From Geoalkalibacter subterraneus (GTDB lineage Bacteria > Desulfobacterota > Desulfuromonadia > Desulfuromonadales > Geoalkalibacteraceae), in the NCBI RefSeq assembly GCF_000827125.1, contig NZ_CP010311.1, positions 1,426,001-1,490,000 on the forward strand: a stretch of DNA of 64,000 nt. Direction: 5' to 3'. The position numbers were made by a program, and so were the translations under genes. The notes beneath the pieces are model-generated. The model saw nothing but the letters and a program-made list of their open reading frames with translations, had not been told where the DNA came from and searched no databases. Shown here piece by piece: positions 9,371 through 16,891 of this stretch; position 1 is the stretch's first letter; each line of letters starts with the position of its first letter.

Positions 9371-10117
9371 TTAGATGCCGCTTTTTGAGGGTAAAATGCC
9401 CCATCTAAGCTCGTTTTCACGCAAAATGCACTCCCGGCCAGTATTTCGCACTTCCCGGTATCGGCCCTTGATCCCCAGGCCGTCTTTTATCTCCTCAACA
9501 AACTCCGCACTGCCCACCGCCAAACCTTCGGTCCAGCAATTGTCACGGGTCAGCATCTTCTGTTCGATCGCTACCTTGATCCAGTTCTGCCGCGCAAGCC
9601 GAAGATCTTCCAGCGTTGACAGCTCAAGCAGCGCAGCCAAGGTGCGATGGTCCACCAGCTGGTACCGCTGCCGGCCGTTTATTATTTCAGCATAACTGCT
9701 CTCGGGCCAGGCGGCGGGATCTTTTACGATGCCTGCGCGGACCATGTTCAGGTCGATGTAAGTCAGGCAACGGGCAAAGTGATGATCGGTGGAAACCGCA
9801 GTGGCATGATAGCGGTCCTCCCAAAAGGCACCCTTGCGGGACTTTCTCTGATTGAATTCCTGGGCAACCCGCCCGGCAACCAGCTGCATGCTTTGGGCAA
9901 TTTCTCCTCGCCCGTCATCCTGAACCAGTAAATGAACATGATTGGAAGTGACCACATAGTTGAGAATGCAGAGCCCATAGCGTTTTTTAGCCTCAAAAAG
10001 CCATCTGACCCAGTTCCTGCGATCTCGAGCAAATTTGAGCAGGAATTCTTTTTTGTGACAGCGATGCGTGATGTGCCAGACGTGCCCTGGCAAAAAGTAG
10101 CGACAAGCGCGCGGCAT
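9371..10117 (-). CDS. RAYT-type (REP-associated) Y1 transposase, IS200/IS605-like
   Basis: A 248-residue protein starting at the ATG behind a strong GGAGGGGGAAA site; a longer start 21 bp upstream is less likely. It shows the N-terminal HVWHITHRCHKKEFLLKF of RAYTs, the HUH metal motif in SNHVHLLV, FWEDRYHAT, and the catalytic Tyr in YIDLNMVRAG. This family cuts single-stranded DNA at palindromic REP sequences. It sits at the distal edge of the integron array, just before a remnant attC end. I see no clear REP cluster beside it. A related copy lies at 20797-21573. Confidence 0.88.
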   Translation of the reverse strand: MPRACRYFLPGHVWHITHRCHKKEFLLKFARDRRNWVRWLFEAKKRYGLCILNYVVTSNHVHLLVQDDGRGEIAQSMQLVAGRVAQEFNQRKSRKGAFWEDRYHATAVSTDHHFARCLTYIDLNMVRAGIVKDPAAWPESSYAEIINGRQRYQLVDHRTLAALLELSTLEDLRLARQNWIKVAIEQKMLTRDNCWTEGLAVGSAEFVEEIKDGLGIKGRYREVRNTGRECILRENELRWGILPSKSGI

Positions 10118-10183
10118 TTTCCCCCTCCACTTAAACACTTCATTTTATAGGCAAAATGGGCCGTTTAAGACCCTGGACAGGGC

Positions 10184-10203
10184 ATCAATCCTTATTGGTT
10201 AGC
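10184..10203 (-). repeat. remnant of the terminal attC site
   Basis: The 20 bases here, ending in GTTAGC, are identical to the right end of the attC at 32669-32725 and match the attC at 25244-25300 through GTTA. The other half of the site is missing and is replaced by RAYT-flanking DNA. It marks the distal end of the cassette array. Confidence 0.6.
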
Positions 10204-10204
10204 G

Positions 10205-10717
10205 CTACTCATTCTGCGGCCAGTTTGTAACTATCATAGGTATGGGGCGCTTCCCCTCAAGAACCTCAATAAGACCCGCCCGCAGCGTATTTTGTTGTTC
10301 TTCGGTTTTCCCGTGTGCGCGCGGCGAATAGGAGGAGTTCTTAATATGAGTCTTGTCAAAATCATAGTCGAGCACCCTCGCCATCTTGTGCAATAGCTCT
10401 ACTAGGAGATCAACGCGCCTTACGCTCCACTGATCGGGAGGGATATTCAGATTGCCAAGAAGATCGAGGTACTCTTTCCAAGCTTCTATCACCTCTTTTT
10501 CTTTCTTGTGCTTCTTATCGAATTCGAGATCGATCCGATTCAGTGCTTCGACGTGCGTCCATGAAACGTTATAGGCTCTGGTAGCCATAAGCGTCTTGAA
10601 GATATCCAGCTTACGCGCCCGGACTTCTTTTTGGTCGTCGAGATAGCGAGTAACGCGAACGGCAACGATTGGACCAAGAAAGACAGCGGTTATCATGAGC
10701 CAGTCGGCAATTGTCAT
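10205..10717 (-). CDS. single-pass membrane protein, resembles DUF6680 family; last cassette of the array
   Basis: About 170 residues from ATG 10717 (MTIADWLMI); a start six codons earlier is possible. One N-terminal transmembrane helix (residues ~5-22) is followed by a charged cytoplasmic part with KTLMATRAYNVSWTHVEALN. I recall this sequence style from the uncharacterised DUF6680 family, but I cannot confirm it here. The function is unknown. The gene fills a cassette bounded by attC 10740-10811 and the truncated terminal attC. Confidence 0.7.
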   Translation of the reverse strand: MTIADWLMITAVFLGPIVAVRVTRYLDDQKEVRARKLDIFKTLMATRAYNVSWTHVEALNRIDLEFDKKHKKEKEVIEAWKEYLDLLGNLNIPPDQWSVRRVDLLVELLHKMARVLDYDFDKTHIKNSSYSPRAHGKTEEQQNTLRAGLIEVLEGKRPIPMIVTNWPQNE

Positions 10718-10739
10718 TGTTTGTTCTTCCGTCATTTGG

Positions 10740-10811
10740 CGCTAACGCCGAAGCTCACTGGTGGCTATGGAGCGCAGCGGAATAGCCATCCAGTGAAGCG
10801 CTTTGTTCGGC
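10740..10811 (-). repeat. attC site (72 bp)
   Basis: Outer boxes CGCTAAC and GTTCGGC bracket an imperfect palindrome (AACGCCGAAGCTCACTGG against CCAGTGAAGCGCTTTGTT). It belongs to the ParE-type toxin-antitoxin cassette on its higher-coordinate side. Confidence 0.85.
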
Positions 10812-10812
10812 A

Positions 10813-11112
10813 TCAATTTCGGTGAATCCAATAGTATGGCTCCCGGTGAAGGTGCATTACCGCAAGGATTATCAGCTCATCGTTTGCTTCGTCGTTATGA
10901 TACACGACGCCGTACGGAAAACGACGAACGAGGCAGCGGCGAACACCTTCTTCAACAAGGGGCCACATCCCCGGATGCGCTATCGCTCGCTCTACGGCAG
11001 CATATACCTCGACGGCAAATTGATGCCCGAGTGTCTTTTCTCGCTCCTCATAGTAATCAATGGCGAGTTGGAACTCCTTTTGGGCCTCTGGATGAAAGGA
11101 GTACTTCATCAT
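10813..11112 (-). CDS. RelE/ParE-superfamily toxin
   Basis: A 99-residue protein with the family pattern HPEAQKEFQLAIDYYEE at the N-terminus, a central GVRRCLVRRFPYGVVYH strand pair, and LAVMHLHREPYYW at the end. Toxins of this superfamily block translation (RelE) or gyrase (ParE); the class cannot be fixed here. Its ATG overlaps the upstream antitoxin's stop (ATGA). Addiction modules are typical cassettes of chromosomal integrons and are thought to stabilise the array. Confidence 0.88.
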   Translation of the reverse strand: MMKYSFHPEAQKEFQLAIDYYEEREKTLGHQFAVEVYAAVERAIAHPGMWPLVEEGVRRCLVRRFPYGVVYHNDEANDELIILAVMHLHREPYYWIHRN

Positions 11113-11330
11113 GAAAAACGTTTCCAGACCTCACTAAAAACATCTTCTCCTGGTATCGGCTTCACGGCGCCAGATTTAATCTCGCCAAGTCTCCGCTTGG
11201 CCACTTCAGCCCACTTCTTATCGACTTCTGACTCAGGAGGGTTCAAACTCTTAAGAACGGTGTCAGCTACCCGCGCCCGCTCCTCCACGGGGAGAGACTC
11301 AATTTCTCGCAACAAATCTTCTGTTTTCAT
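11109..11330 (-). CDS. antitoxin, putative addiction-module component (TIGR02574-like)
   Basis: A 73-residue acidic helical protein (MKTEDLLREIESLPVEERARV, then DTVLKSLNPP and KKWAEVAKRRL). It is the usual partner of small ParE-type toxins and is the first gene of the pair. An identical copy lies at 21794-22015, where the toxin is broken. The promoter region of this copy is interrupted about 45 bp upstream by an IS3-family element, so its expression may be altered. Confidence 0.85.
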   Translation of the reverse strand: MKTEDLLREIESLPVEERARVADTVLKSLNPPESEVDKKWAEVAKRRLGEIKSGAVKPIPGEDVFSEVWKRFS

Positions 11331-11459
11331 GTGTGCATCTCCACAAAGGATGAATTCGTGTATTCTCTCAGTTTACTACCCCCCCGTGTCAGGATAGATG
11401 TCGCCTCTCGCCGAGAGAATTTGTGTTAGGCTCGGGGGCAAAGGAGAGCGACAGACGTT

Positions 11460-11981
11460 ATGAGTGCCAAGTATTCGAAAGAGTTCAAAGAAAGCATTAT
11501 CGCCAGGATGTTGCCGCCGGAGAACGTCAGTGTGCCCGACCTGGTCCGGGAGACGGGGATTCCCAAGGACACCCTTTATACCTGGCGGAGCCAGTATCGT
11601 AACAAACAAGGACCTTTGTCCGGCTCCGGCCGATCCAGTGGCCAGTTGAACAATGAAGACAAGTTGGCCATCATCATCGAGACCGCCCCGTTGGGCGAGT
11701 TTGAACTGGGTCAATACTGCCGGCGCAAAGGGCTTTACCCTGAGCAGATCGCTGGCTGGAAAAGAACGTTTATCCAGAACGAATCGACCGCGACCAGTAA
11801 AGCCGAGCGCAAGCAGTTCCGCCAGCAGAGCAGGACCATCAAGGCGCTTCAAAGTGAGCTCAGCCGCAAGGAGAAGGCCCTTGCCGAAGCGGCAGCCCTG
11901 CTGGTGCTCGAAAAAAAGCTTCAGGCGCTTTTGGAGGATCGCGAGGACGAAAAATCGACCTCCAGGAGCGCCAAAAAGTGA
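11460..11981 (+). CDS. IS3-family transposase OrfA
   Basis: A 173-residue protein with an N-terminal helix-turn-helix (YSKEFKESIIARM ... SVPDLVRETGIPKDTLYTW) that binds the element's ends. A C-terminal coiled coil runs from about residue 120 (KAERKQFRQQSRTIKALQSEL). OrfA is longer than the ~100 residues common in IS3. The end AAAAAGTGA overlaps the orfB start and offers a slippery run for the -1 frameshift that usually makes the OrfAB fusion. Confidence 0.88.
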   Translation: MSAKYSKEFKESIIARMLPPENVSVPDLVRETGIPKDTLYTWRSQYRNKQGPLSGSGRSSGQLNNEDKLAIIIETAPLGEFELGQYCRRKGLYPEQIAGWKRTFIQNESTATSKAERKQFRQQSRTIKALQSELSRKEKALAEAAALLVLEKKLQALLEDREDEKSTSRSAKK

Positions 11982-13018
11982 TCACGCTGATCGAGCAAGC
12001 CTGCACCGCCGGGGCACGCCTGGAGAAAGCCTGTAAAGTTGTCGGGCTCTCGCCGCGCACCGTCCAGCGCTACCGCCAGGAGGGTCAAATCAAGGCCGAT
12101 GGACGCAAAGCCGCAGCGGTTGACAGAGTCCCGGCAAACAGGCTAAGCGAGATGGAACGCGCCGAAATTCTGGCCACCGCCAACCAGCCTCAATATGCCC
12201 ATCTTCCGCCGGGCCAGATCGTGCCGGACTTGGCGGACAAAGGGTGTTACCTGGCCTCGGAGTCGAGTTTCTACCGCGTCTTGCGCAGCGAGGAGCAACT
12301 GACCCCTCGCGGCCGGGCCAAGACGCCAACACATAAGCGGCCCGAGCCCTTGCAGGCCACCGCCCCTAACCAACTCTGGAGTTGGGATATTACCTATCTT
12401 CCCACGACGGTCCGGGGCCTGTTTTTCTACCTCTACCTGTTTATCGACCTTTACAGCCGTAAAATCGTGGGCTGGGAGGTGTATGCCGAAGAATCGGCCG
12501 AACATGCTTCCAGCATCTTTCGCAAAACGTACCTGCGCGAAGGTATTGCCGGACAGGACTTAACGCTGCACTCGGATAACGGCTCGCCGATGAAAGGGGC
12601 CACCATGCTGGGGACTCTGCATAAACTCGGTGTGGCCACCTCTTTCAGCCGCCCCTCGGTCAGCAACGACAATGCCTATTCCGAGGCGATGTTCCGGACC
12701 ATGAAATATCACCCCGGATACCCGGATAAGCCCTTTGATGACTTGGAAGAGGCCCGCCGTTGGGTGGCAGGCTTCGCACATTGGTACAACGAAAAACATC
12801 GACACAGTGCCCTGAAATTCGTCACCCCGGCCCAGCGGCACCGCGGCGAAGATCAAGAGCTGTTGCGCCAAAGAGCCGAACTTTACGAAGCGGCCAAAGC
12901 AAGGCGACCAGAACGATGGTCAGGCAACAGCCGCGATTGGACTCGGCCAGAGGTCGTTTCGCTGAATCCGCAAAAATCGACGCAGATGCAGGCAGCTGAT
13001 AAAATTAAGGTTGCTTAA
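11978..13018 (+). CDS. IS3-family transposase OrfB (DDE integrase domain)
   Basis: A 346-residue frame starting at a GTG that overlaps orfA's stop by four bases. It has an HTH near residues 5-35 (TAGARLEKACKVVGLSPRTVQ), then the rve-type catalytic core: Asp in WSWDITYLPT, Asp in LHSDNGSPM, and Glu in NDNAYSEAMFRTMKY. Catalysis requires the OrfAB fusion in this family. No inactivating change is seen, so the element looks intact. Confidence 0.9.
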   Translation: MITLIEQACTAGARLEKACKVVGLSPRTVQRYRQEGQIKADGRKAAAVDRVPANRLSEMERAEILATANQPQYAHLPPGQIVPDLADKGCYLASESSFYRVLRSEEQLTPRGRAKTPTHKRPEPLQATAPNQLWSWDITYLPTTVRGLFFYLYLFIDLYSRKIVGWEVYAEESAEHASSIFRKTYLREGIAGQDLTLHSDNGSPMKGATMLGTLHKLGVATSFSRPSVSNDNAYSEAMFRTMKYHPGYPDKPFDDLEEARRWVAGFAHWYNEKHRHSALKFVTPAQRHRGEDQELLRQRAELYEAAKARRPERWSGNSRDWTRPEVVSLNPQKSTQMQAADKIKVA

Positions 13019-13087
13019 AAATGCGACATCTTCCTTGACAACGCCCGCTACTGTATGGGCATCGGCACTTGCGCCCATTCGCTTTTT

Positions 13088-13147
13088 GCCGAACGCTCAA
13101 GCTCACCCGCGCCGCGTAGCGGCGTCGGGTGGAGCGCTTGGTTGGGT
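13088..13147 (-). repeat. attC site (60 bp)
   Basis: Outer boxes GCCGAAC and GTTGGGT with a strong internal palindrome. It is the attC of the HigBA-like cassette, and the antitoxin gene's stop falls inside it. Confidence 0.88.
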
Positions 13148-13453
13148 ATGATTTTGGATATGCACCGCTTCCGCATGCAACTTCAAACCCAGCGCTGCCA
13201 TCACTTTTAGGATGGTATCGAACCCGGGAGTTCGTTCGCCCGAGAGAGCCTTGTACAGGCTTTCACGCGACACGCCTGCATCGCGCGCGACTTGCGACAT
13301 ACCTTTCGCACGGGCAATGTCACCAAGTGCTTTTGCTATAAATGCGGCGTCACCATTTGCTTCCTCCAGGCAAGCTTCAAGATATGCAGCCATTTCTTCA
13401 GGGGTACGGAGATGCTCAGCAACATCGTAGCGGGAGGTTACTGTCTTTTTCAT
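13103..13453 (-). CDS. HigA-like antitoxin (XRE-type, TIGR02684-like)
   Basis: About 116 residues from the ATG that overlaps the toxin stop (ATGA). The N-terminus is SRYDVAEHLRTPEEMAAYLEA, followed by an XRE helix-turn-helix GMSQVARDAGVSRESLYKAL, as in antidotes paired with HI1419-type toxins. It should bind its own promoter and neutralise the toxin. The last ~15 residues (QPSAPPDAATRRG) are encoded by attC, so the C-terminus was set by cassette assembly. Confidence 0.88.
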   Translation of the reverse strand: MKKTVTSRYDVAEHLRTPEEMAAYLEACLEEANGDAAFIAKALGDIARAKGMSQVARDAGVSRESLYKALSGERTPGFDTILKVMAALGLKLHAEAVHIQNHTQPSAPPDAATRRG

Positions 13454-13749
13454 GAGTTGTCCCAAAGATTACGGGCAAGGCGTAGAGCAGTCTTGATGTC
13501 TCTTGACTGGCTGCTTTTGTCACCGCCGGCCAACAGGATCACCAGCTCACGTCCATGCTGTTTGTAGTACACCCGGTAACCGGGGCCATAATTGATTCGC
13601 AATTCAGAGACACCTTCGCCTACGGGCTCGGCGTCCCCCGCATTCCCAGCCGCCAACCGTTCAACTCTTGCAAGAATGCGGGCACGCGCGCGAATATCGC
13701 GCAGTCCGTCGAGCCACTTGGCATAAACGTCTGTTTTGCGAATCTCCAT
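13450..13749 (-). CDS. HigB/RelE-superfamily toxin (HI1419-like, TIGR02683-like)
   Basis: A 99-residue protein: MEIRKTDVYAKWLDGLRD at the start, ARILARVERLAAGN, GVSELRINYGPGYRVYY and VILLAGGDKSSQSRDI. This is the classic addiction-module killer layout of RelE-like mRNA interferases. The toxin gene comes first and the antitoxin second, the reverse of the usual relBE order but normal for higBA. Confidence 0.9.
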   Translation of the reverse strand: MEIRKTDVYAKWLDGLRDIRARARILARVERLAAGNAGDAEPVGEGVSELRINYGPGYRVYYKQHGRELVILLAGGDKSSQSRDIKTALRLARNLWDNS

Positions 13750-13801
13750 CGTACCCCCTCACTGTATCCACAAGGCCACACTTTGTCAATCGGCCCTTCG
13801 T

Positions 13802-13865
13802 GCCCAACGATTTAGCTAACCGGCCGACCGCTTGCGGTCGGTCCGAGTTGAGCGTTTTGTTAGAC
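13802..13865 (-). repeat. attC site (64 bp)
   Basis: Perfect outer boxes GCCCAAC and GTTAGAC. The inner stem is CCGACCGCTTGCGGTCGG. It is the attC of the BrnTA-like cassette and overlaps the antitoxin's end. Confidence 0.88.
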
Positions 13866-14139
13866 GTGAGGGTCTTTCGACAAAGCGACCGCTGACATAT
13901 TTATGGAGAACGCTGGCAATGAGCGTCTGGTAGGGGACCCCTTCTTCCAGGGCGCGGGCCTGTATGTCTCTCAGGTCTGGCGAGGAAAGGCGAATGTTCA
14001 CGCGGCGATCCTTGAGCGAGGTGGCCTGGGCCGCAGCCTTGAAATTCTCTTTATCCTCTTTGGTTGGCTTGGTCGAAAACAGTTCGCCGCTCTCATATGC
14101 CTGCAGAAGGTCTTTTTCGAACTTATCCATTTTTTTCAT
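13816..14139 (-). CDS. CopG/ribbon-helix-helix antitoxin (BrnA-like)
   Basis: About 107 residues from MKKMDKFEKDLL. The DNA-binding ribbon-helix-helix is KDRRVNIRLSSPDLRDIQAR followed by ALEEGVPYQTLIASVLHKY. This type pairs with DUF497/BrnT toxins or related ones. The basic tail (RLTKRSTRTDRKRSAG) is partly encoded by the attC palindrome. The start overlaps the toxin's end by 17 bp. Confidence 0.85.
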   Translation of the reverse strand: MKKMDKFEKDLLQAYESGELFSTKPTKEDKENFKAAAQATSLKDRRVNIRLSSPDLRDIQARALEEGVPYQTLIASVLHKYVSGRFVERPSRLTKRSTRTDRKRSAG

Positions 14140-14419
14140 GGCTGTTACCTCCACCCAGATAGTTTCTAGTGGCCTTGCGGCTGGGGATGATGGTTTTAAG
14201 AAAGAAGAAGTCAGTTTCTTCGACGAACGGAACCAGATAAACGTACTCTCGTAGGCTGACGACCAGAATGCGTTGGCCGGGATATTTTGACGTGTTCGGG
14301 TGTTGCAGGATGTCGAGCAGACCGTCTTCCTCTATGGCCAACGTGACTTCCTCGAAGGAAACTCCGCGGTCATCTTTGAGGGTCTCGTTTTTCTCATGGT
14401 TCCAGCGAAAGGCTTTCAT
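14123..14419 (-). CDS. BrnT-like toxin (DUF497 family)
   Basis: About 98 residues from MKAFRWNHEKNETL. The pattern FRWNHEKNE ... RGVSFEEV ... GQRILVVSLREYVYLVPFVEE ... FFLKTIIPSRKAT matches BrnT-type RelE-fold ribonuclease toxins. It is the first gene of the toxin-antitoxin pair in this cassette. A start 14 codons upstream is possible but reads poorly against the family. Confidence 0.82.
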   Translation of the reverse strand: MKAFRWNHEKNETLKDDRGVSFEEVTLAIEEDGLLDILQHPNTSKYPGQRILVVSLREYVYLVPFVEETDFFFLKTIIPSRKATRNYLGGGNSHEKNG

Positions 14420-14471
14420 GGGACGAGTATACCGCGTTGTGTGCCTTTTGTCATCAGGCAATTGTGGGGGC

Positions 14472-14544
14472 GTCTAACGCCAGCCTTCACCGGCGGGGAT
14501 GTAGCGCAGCGGAATCCCCGTCCGAGTGGAAGGCATTGTTAGGA
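14472..14544 (-). repeat. attC site of HNH cassette, copy 1 (73 bp)
   Basis: Outer boxes GTCTAAC and GTTAGGA. The stem pairs GGCGGGGAT with ATCCCCGTC. The same attC occurs at 22101-22173 and 38865-38937. The three copies share sequence only from AAC onward, so the joint lies at the YYY^AAC cut point. Confidence 0.93.
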
Positions 14545-15113
14545 TTTTCTTCTCCCTCTGACGGCACCCAAAGCATGAGCTCTTCCAGGGGAGGGAACTT
14601 GGTCGGTAGTAGTCGCACATCGAAAGGCATATCCCCATCTACAAGCTGACAAAGGGGTGTGCTCATATACCCGTTTTGATCGCAATATCGAGCGACAATT
14701 TTGGTGTATCGCCGAAGAAGAAGTATCGATGGGAAGAAACCCTTGGATGTTGCCCACACCAGCATGTCTCGGCCCTGCTTTGAGCTATTACAACTGCGGC
14801 AAGCCCAGATTAGGTTATCCGCATCATCGGGCCCACCACGGATTCTCGGTATGAGGTGATCGACCGCCAAACTATCCTTCGCGCCGCAGTAATAACACGC
14901 CTGTGGCGCGGTCATCTTCAGCCGTTCATCGTCATATAACGACCGCATGGCAATCTTTCCGGACAGCAACCCATGGTAGGTTCTGTTGCGGATTATGTGG
15001 TGTATCCGTTGATATTTTTTGACCCCATCCTCCAGGGCTGAGTGCGCACGCGCAAGGTTCGCATACGACCACGATATCTGCTCTTGAACTGTTTCTGGTG
15101 TTGGTGTCGCCAT
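14487..15113 (-). CDS. HNH endonuclease, cassette copy 1
   Basis: A 208-residue protein (MATPTPETVQEQ). The nuclease core is CYYCG (C73, C76), AVDHLIPRIRGGPDDADNL (D85, H86, N100) and CRSCNSS (C105, C108), i.e. a zinc-stabilised beta-beta-alpha HNH fold. About 70 residues before and 100 after have no domain I recognise. The role could be defence, mobility or DNA processing. The stop lies within attC, so about 15 C-terminal residues are encoded by the recombination site. Copies 1 and 3 look identical; copy 2 differs by a few bases. Confidence 0.88.
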   Translation of the reverse strand: MATPTPETVQEQISWSYANLARAHSALEDGVKKYQRIHHIIRNRTYHGLLSGKIAMRSLYDDERLKMTAPQACYYCGAKDSLAVDHLIPRIRGGPDDADNLIWACRSCNSSKQGRDMLVWATSKGFFPSILLLRRYTKIVARYCDQNGYMSTPLCQLVDGDMPFDVRLLPTKFPPLEELMLWVPSEGEENPNNAFHSDGDSAALHPRR

Positions 15114-15132
15114 TCTTCTCCTTAATCCTAAC

Positions 15133-16805
15133 GGTTCATGATAACCGGCGGCGTGCGACCTTTGCACACCACCGAATTTTTTCGAGAAAGTCGGATAGCC
15201 CATTCCGTCCGGTTGATTTTATGGTTGTGCGCCTTGAATTGTCTTCTGAGTAACTTAACCCTGGTTCTTTTAAATTCAGGTTGTTACAAAGCGGCAATTT
15301 TGCCCTCGGTCGGAACAAGTTCGAATCCGAGGTGCTTGGCATTGCGCTTCAGGTTTTGTACGAGTCGCGACTGGTATCGCTCCTCGTAGTAGTCCTGGCC
15401 AAGGTCGATGTATGATGTTCGATTTTTGAGCATTTTGTAGACTATGGTCGCAATCTTTCGGGCGGTTGCCGTTATGGCCTTGGGTGCGCCCAACCTTGCC
15501 TTCATGCGGCGGAAGTAGCTGCCCAGGTAGCTCTTTGATCTGGTCAAGCTAAAGGCGGCCATGCGGAAAGCTTGCGCTGCCCGATTGGCGTTCTTTTGGG
15601 TGGCACTGCTCAGGACCTTACCGCCGCTAATCTTCGCTCCCGGAGCCAACGACATCCAGGAAGTGAAATGTTTATCGGTTTTCCAGCGGCTCATGTCTAT
15701 GCCGATTTCAGCGATGATTTTCAGGGCAGAGGTGGTGTCGATTCCGTCAATTTCCGTCAGATCAACGCCGGATATGCGCATCAAAGCTTCATCGATGCTC
15801 GCTGGTGGCTTGTCGTCACCAGAATCGCCCTCGGTACCTATGGCATCGAAAGATTTGAGTTGGGCCAGTATTTGCCGGTCACACTCGTTTATCTTAGCCA
15901 GATAGAATTCGTACAGTTCTACAGCTTGCTGCAGGGAGAAGAGGTGTTCAGGCCGGAAATTGCCCTGCAAAGAGCGAGCGATGGTCTTCGCGTCGTTCTT
16001 GCAGCGATTATCCCGCAAGGCTGCCAATGTGTCGGGATCGCGCTCCCCCTCCAGGATCGCTTTGATGATGCGCATCCCGGTTGCTCCTGTGATGTTGCTG
16101 ACAACGTTATGCAGTTGCAGATTCATCTGGGCCATCGCCTTTTGCATGTGCTGGATATGAGACCCGGAGATCTTGACCAGCGTCGCCCTTTGCCGGACAT
16201 AGGCGCGAAGCGCACACACCTGATCTGCAGGACGAAACGCCCCGCGCAGAAGGCCATAGGTGTGCAACTGCTGCAACCACTGGCAGTCCAGGACGTCGCT
16301 CTTTCTACCAGGGACATTCTTGACATGCCGCGCGTTGACCAGCCTCACCTCGAAGCCGTGGCTTTCGAGAATCTCAAAGACCGGGATCCAGTAGATCCCA
16401 GTGGACTCCATGGCGACCGTGGTAACGCCACAGCAGAGAAGCCAATCGGCCAAACGCTCAAGGTCATCGGTGAAGGTGGAGAATTCGCGGACCGGTTCGG
16501 GATCTGCCCCCTCGGGGACCGCTACAAAATGACTCTTGGAGCCGACGTCAATTCCGGCAGCACAGGCGTTGAGATGCACCAGATGCTTCGGTAACCGCAT
16601 AGGCTTTTTCTTGGATGTCTTCTTCTGCTTCATGACTACGGCCTCCTGGAGAAATAAGGCAGACCGAAAAGGGGAACTGTCGAATGCGGCTCTCTTCTGA
16701 ACGGGATAGCAAAACGCTTCACCAATGACAAAATCGCCAGTTCCCGGACCATGCTATTCAACGGGCACAAAGGCACCAGTGATCAACGTCAACTATTTTT
16801 CCGGG
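15133..16805 (-). mobile_element. IS110/IS1111-family element inside an attC region, copy 1
   Basis: It begins immediately after the attC box TCCTAAC (15126-15132). The first bases GGTTCATGATAACC form a palindrome. The transposase gene is flanked by ~150 bp noncoding at its 3' side (15133-15283) and ~170 bp at its 5' side (16634-16805), the places where IS110-type elements encode a bridge RNA. The right end is masked by the adjoining IS21-type element, so 16805 is approximate. IS1111-attC elements are known to target attC sites. Confidence 0.75.
15284..16633 (-). CDS. IS110-family transposase (DEDD recombinase), copy 1
   Basis: A 449-residue protein. The RuvC-like N-terminal domain carries AGIDVGSKSHFVA (first Asp), VAMESTGIYW (Glu) and GRKSDVLDCQWL (paired Asp). 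The C-terminal Tnp20 domain has LMRISGVDLTEIDGI and SWMSLAPGAKISGGKVL with the serine expected for the second active site. Such enzymes, guided by a bridge RNA, insert a circular intermediate without target duplication. The gene is intact. Confidence 0.92.
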   Translation of the reverse strand: MKQKKTSKKKPMRLPKHLVHLNACAAGIDVGSKSHFVAVPEGADPEPVREFSTFTDDLERLADWLLCCGVTTVAMESTGIYWIPVFEILESHGFEVRLVNARHVKNVPGRKSDVLDCQWLQQLHTYGLLRGAFRPADQVCALRAYVRQRATLVKISGSHIQHMQKAMAQMNLQLHNVVSNITGATGMRIIKAILEGERDPDTLAALRDNRCKNDAKTIARSLQGNFRPEHLFSLQQAVELYEFYLAKINECDRQILAQLKSFDAIGTEGDSGDDKPPASIDEALMRISGVDLTEIDGIDTTSALKIIAEIGIDMSRWKTDKHFTSWMSLAPGAKISGGKVLSSATQKNANRAAQAFRMAAFSLTRSKSYLGSYFRRMKARLGAPKAITATARKIATIVYKMLKNRTSYIDLGQDYYEERYQSRLVQNLKRNAKHLGFELVPTEGKIAAL

Positions 16806-16891
16806 TCAGCGACAATTAAAATTCCCGTTTCTTGAGAGCTGTTGACGACGGTGGCTGTTGGGACTTTTTGCCGCCGCCGCTTGCGGCTCTG

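Larger units (their letters stand above)
11380..13047 (+). mobile_element. IS3-family insertion sequence (1668 bp) with 4-bp target duplication
   Basis: The exact ends come from comparison with the uninterrupted second copy of the surrounding DNA (22015-22107). The target CTAC is duplicated at 11376-11379 and 13048-13051. Imperfect terminal repeats are visible (left ...GTGTCAGGATAGATGTCGC, right GCGACATCTTCCTTGACA...). It carries overlapping orfA and orfB. It split the promoter region from the upstream boundary of the toxin-antitoxin cassette. Confidence 0.92.

Noticed and set aside
15572-16594. 340-codon frame opposite the IS110-type transposase
   Set aside because: Shadow of the transposase gene. 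The same frame recurs only because the element is duplicated.
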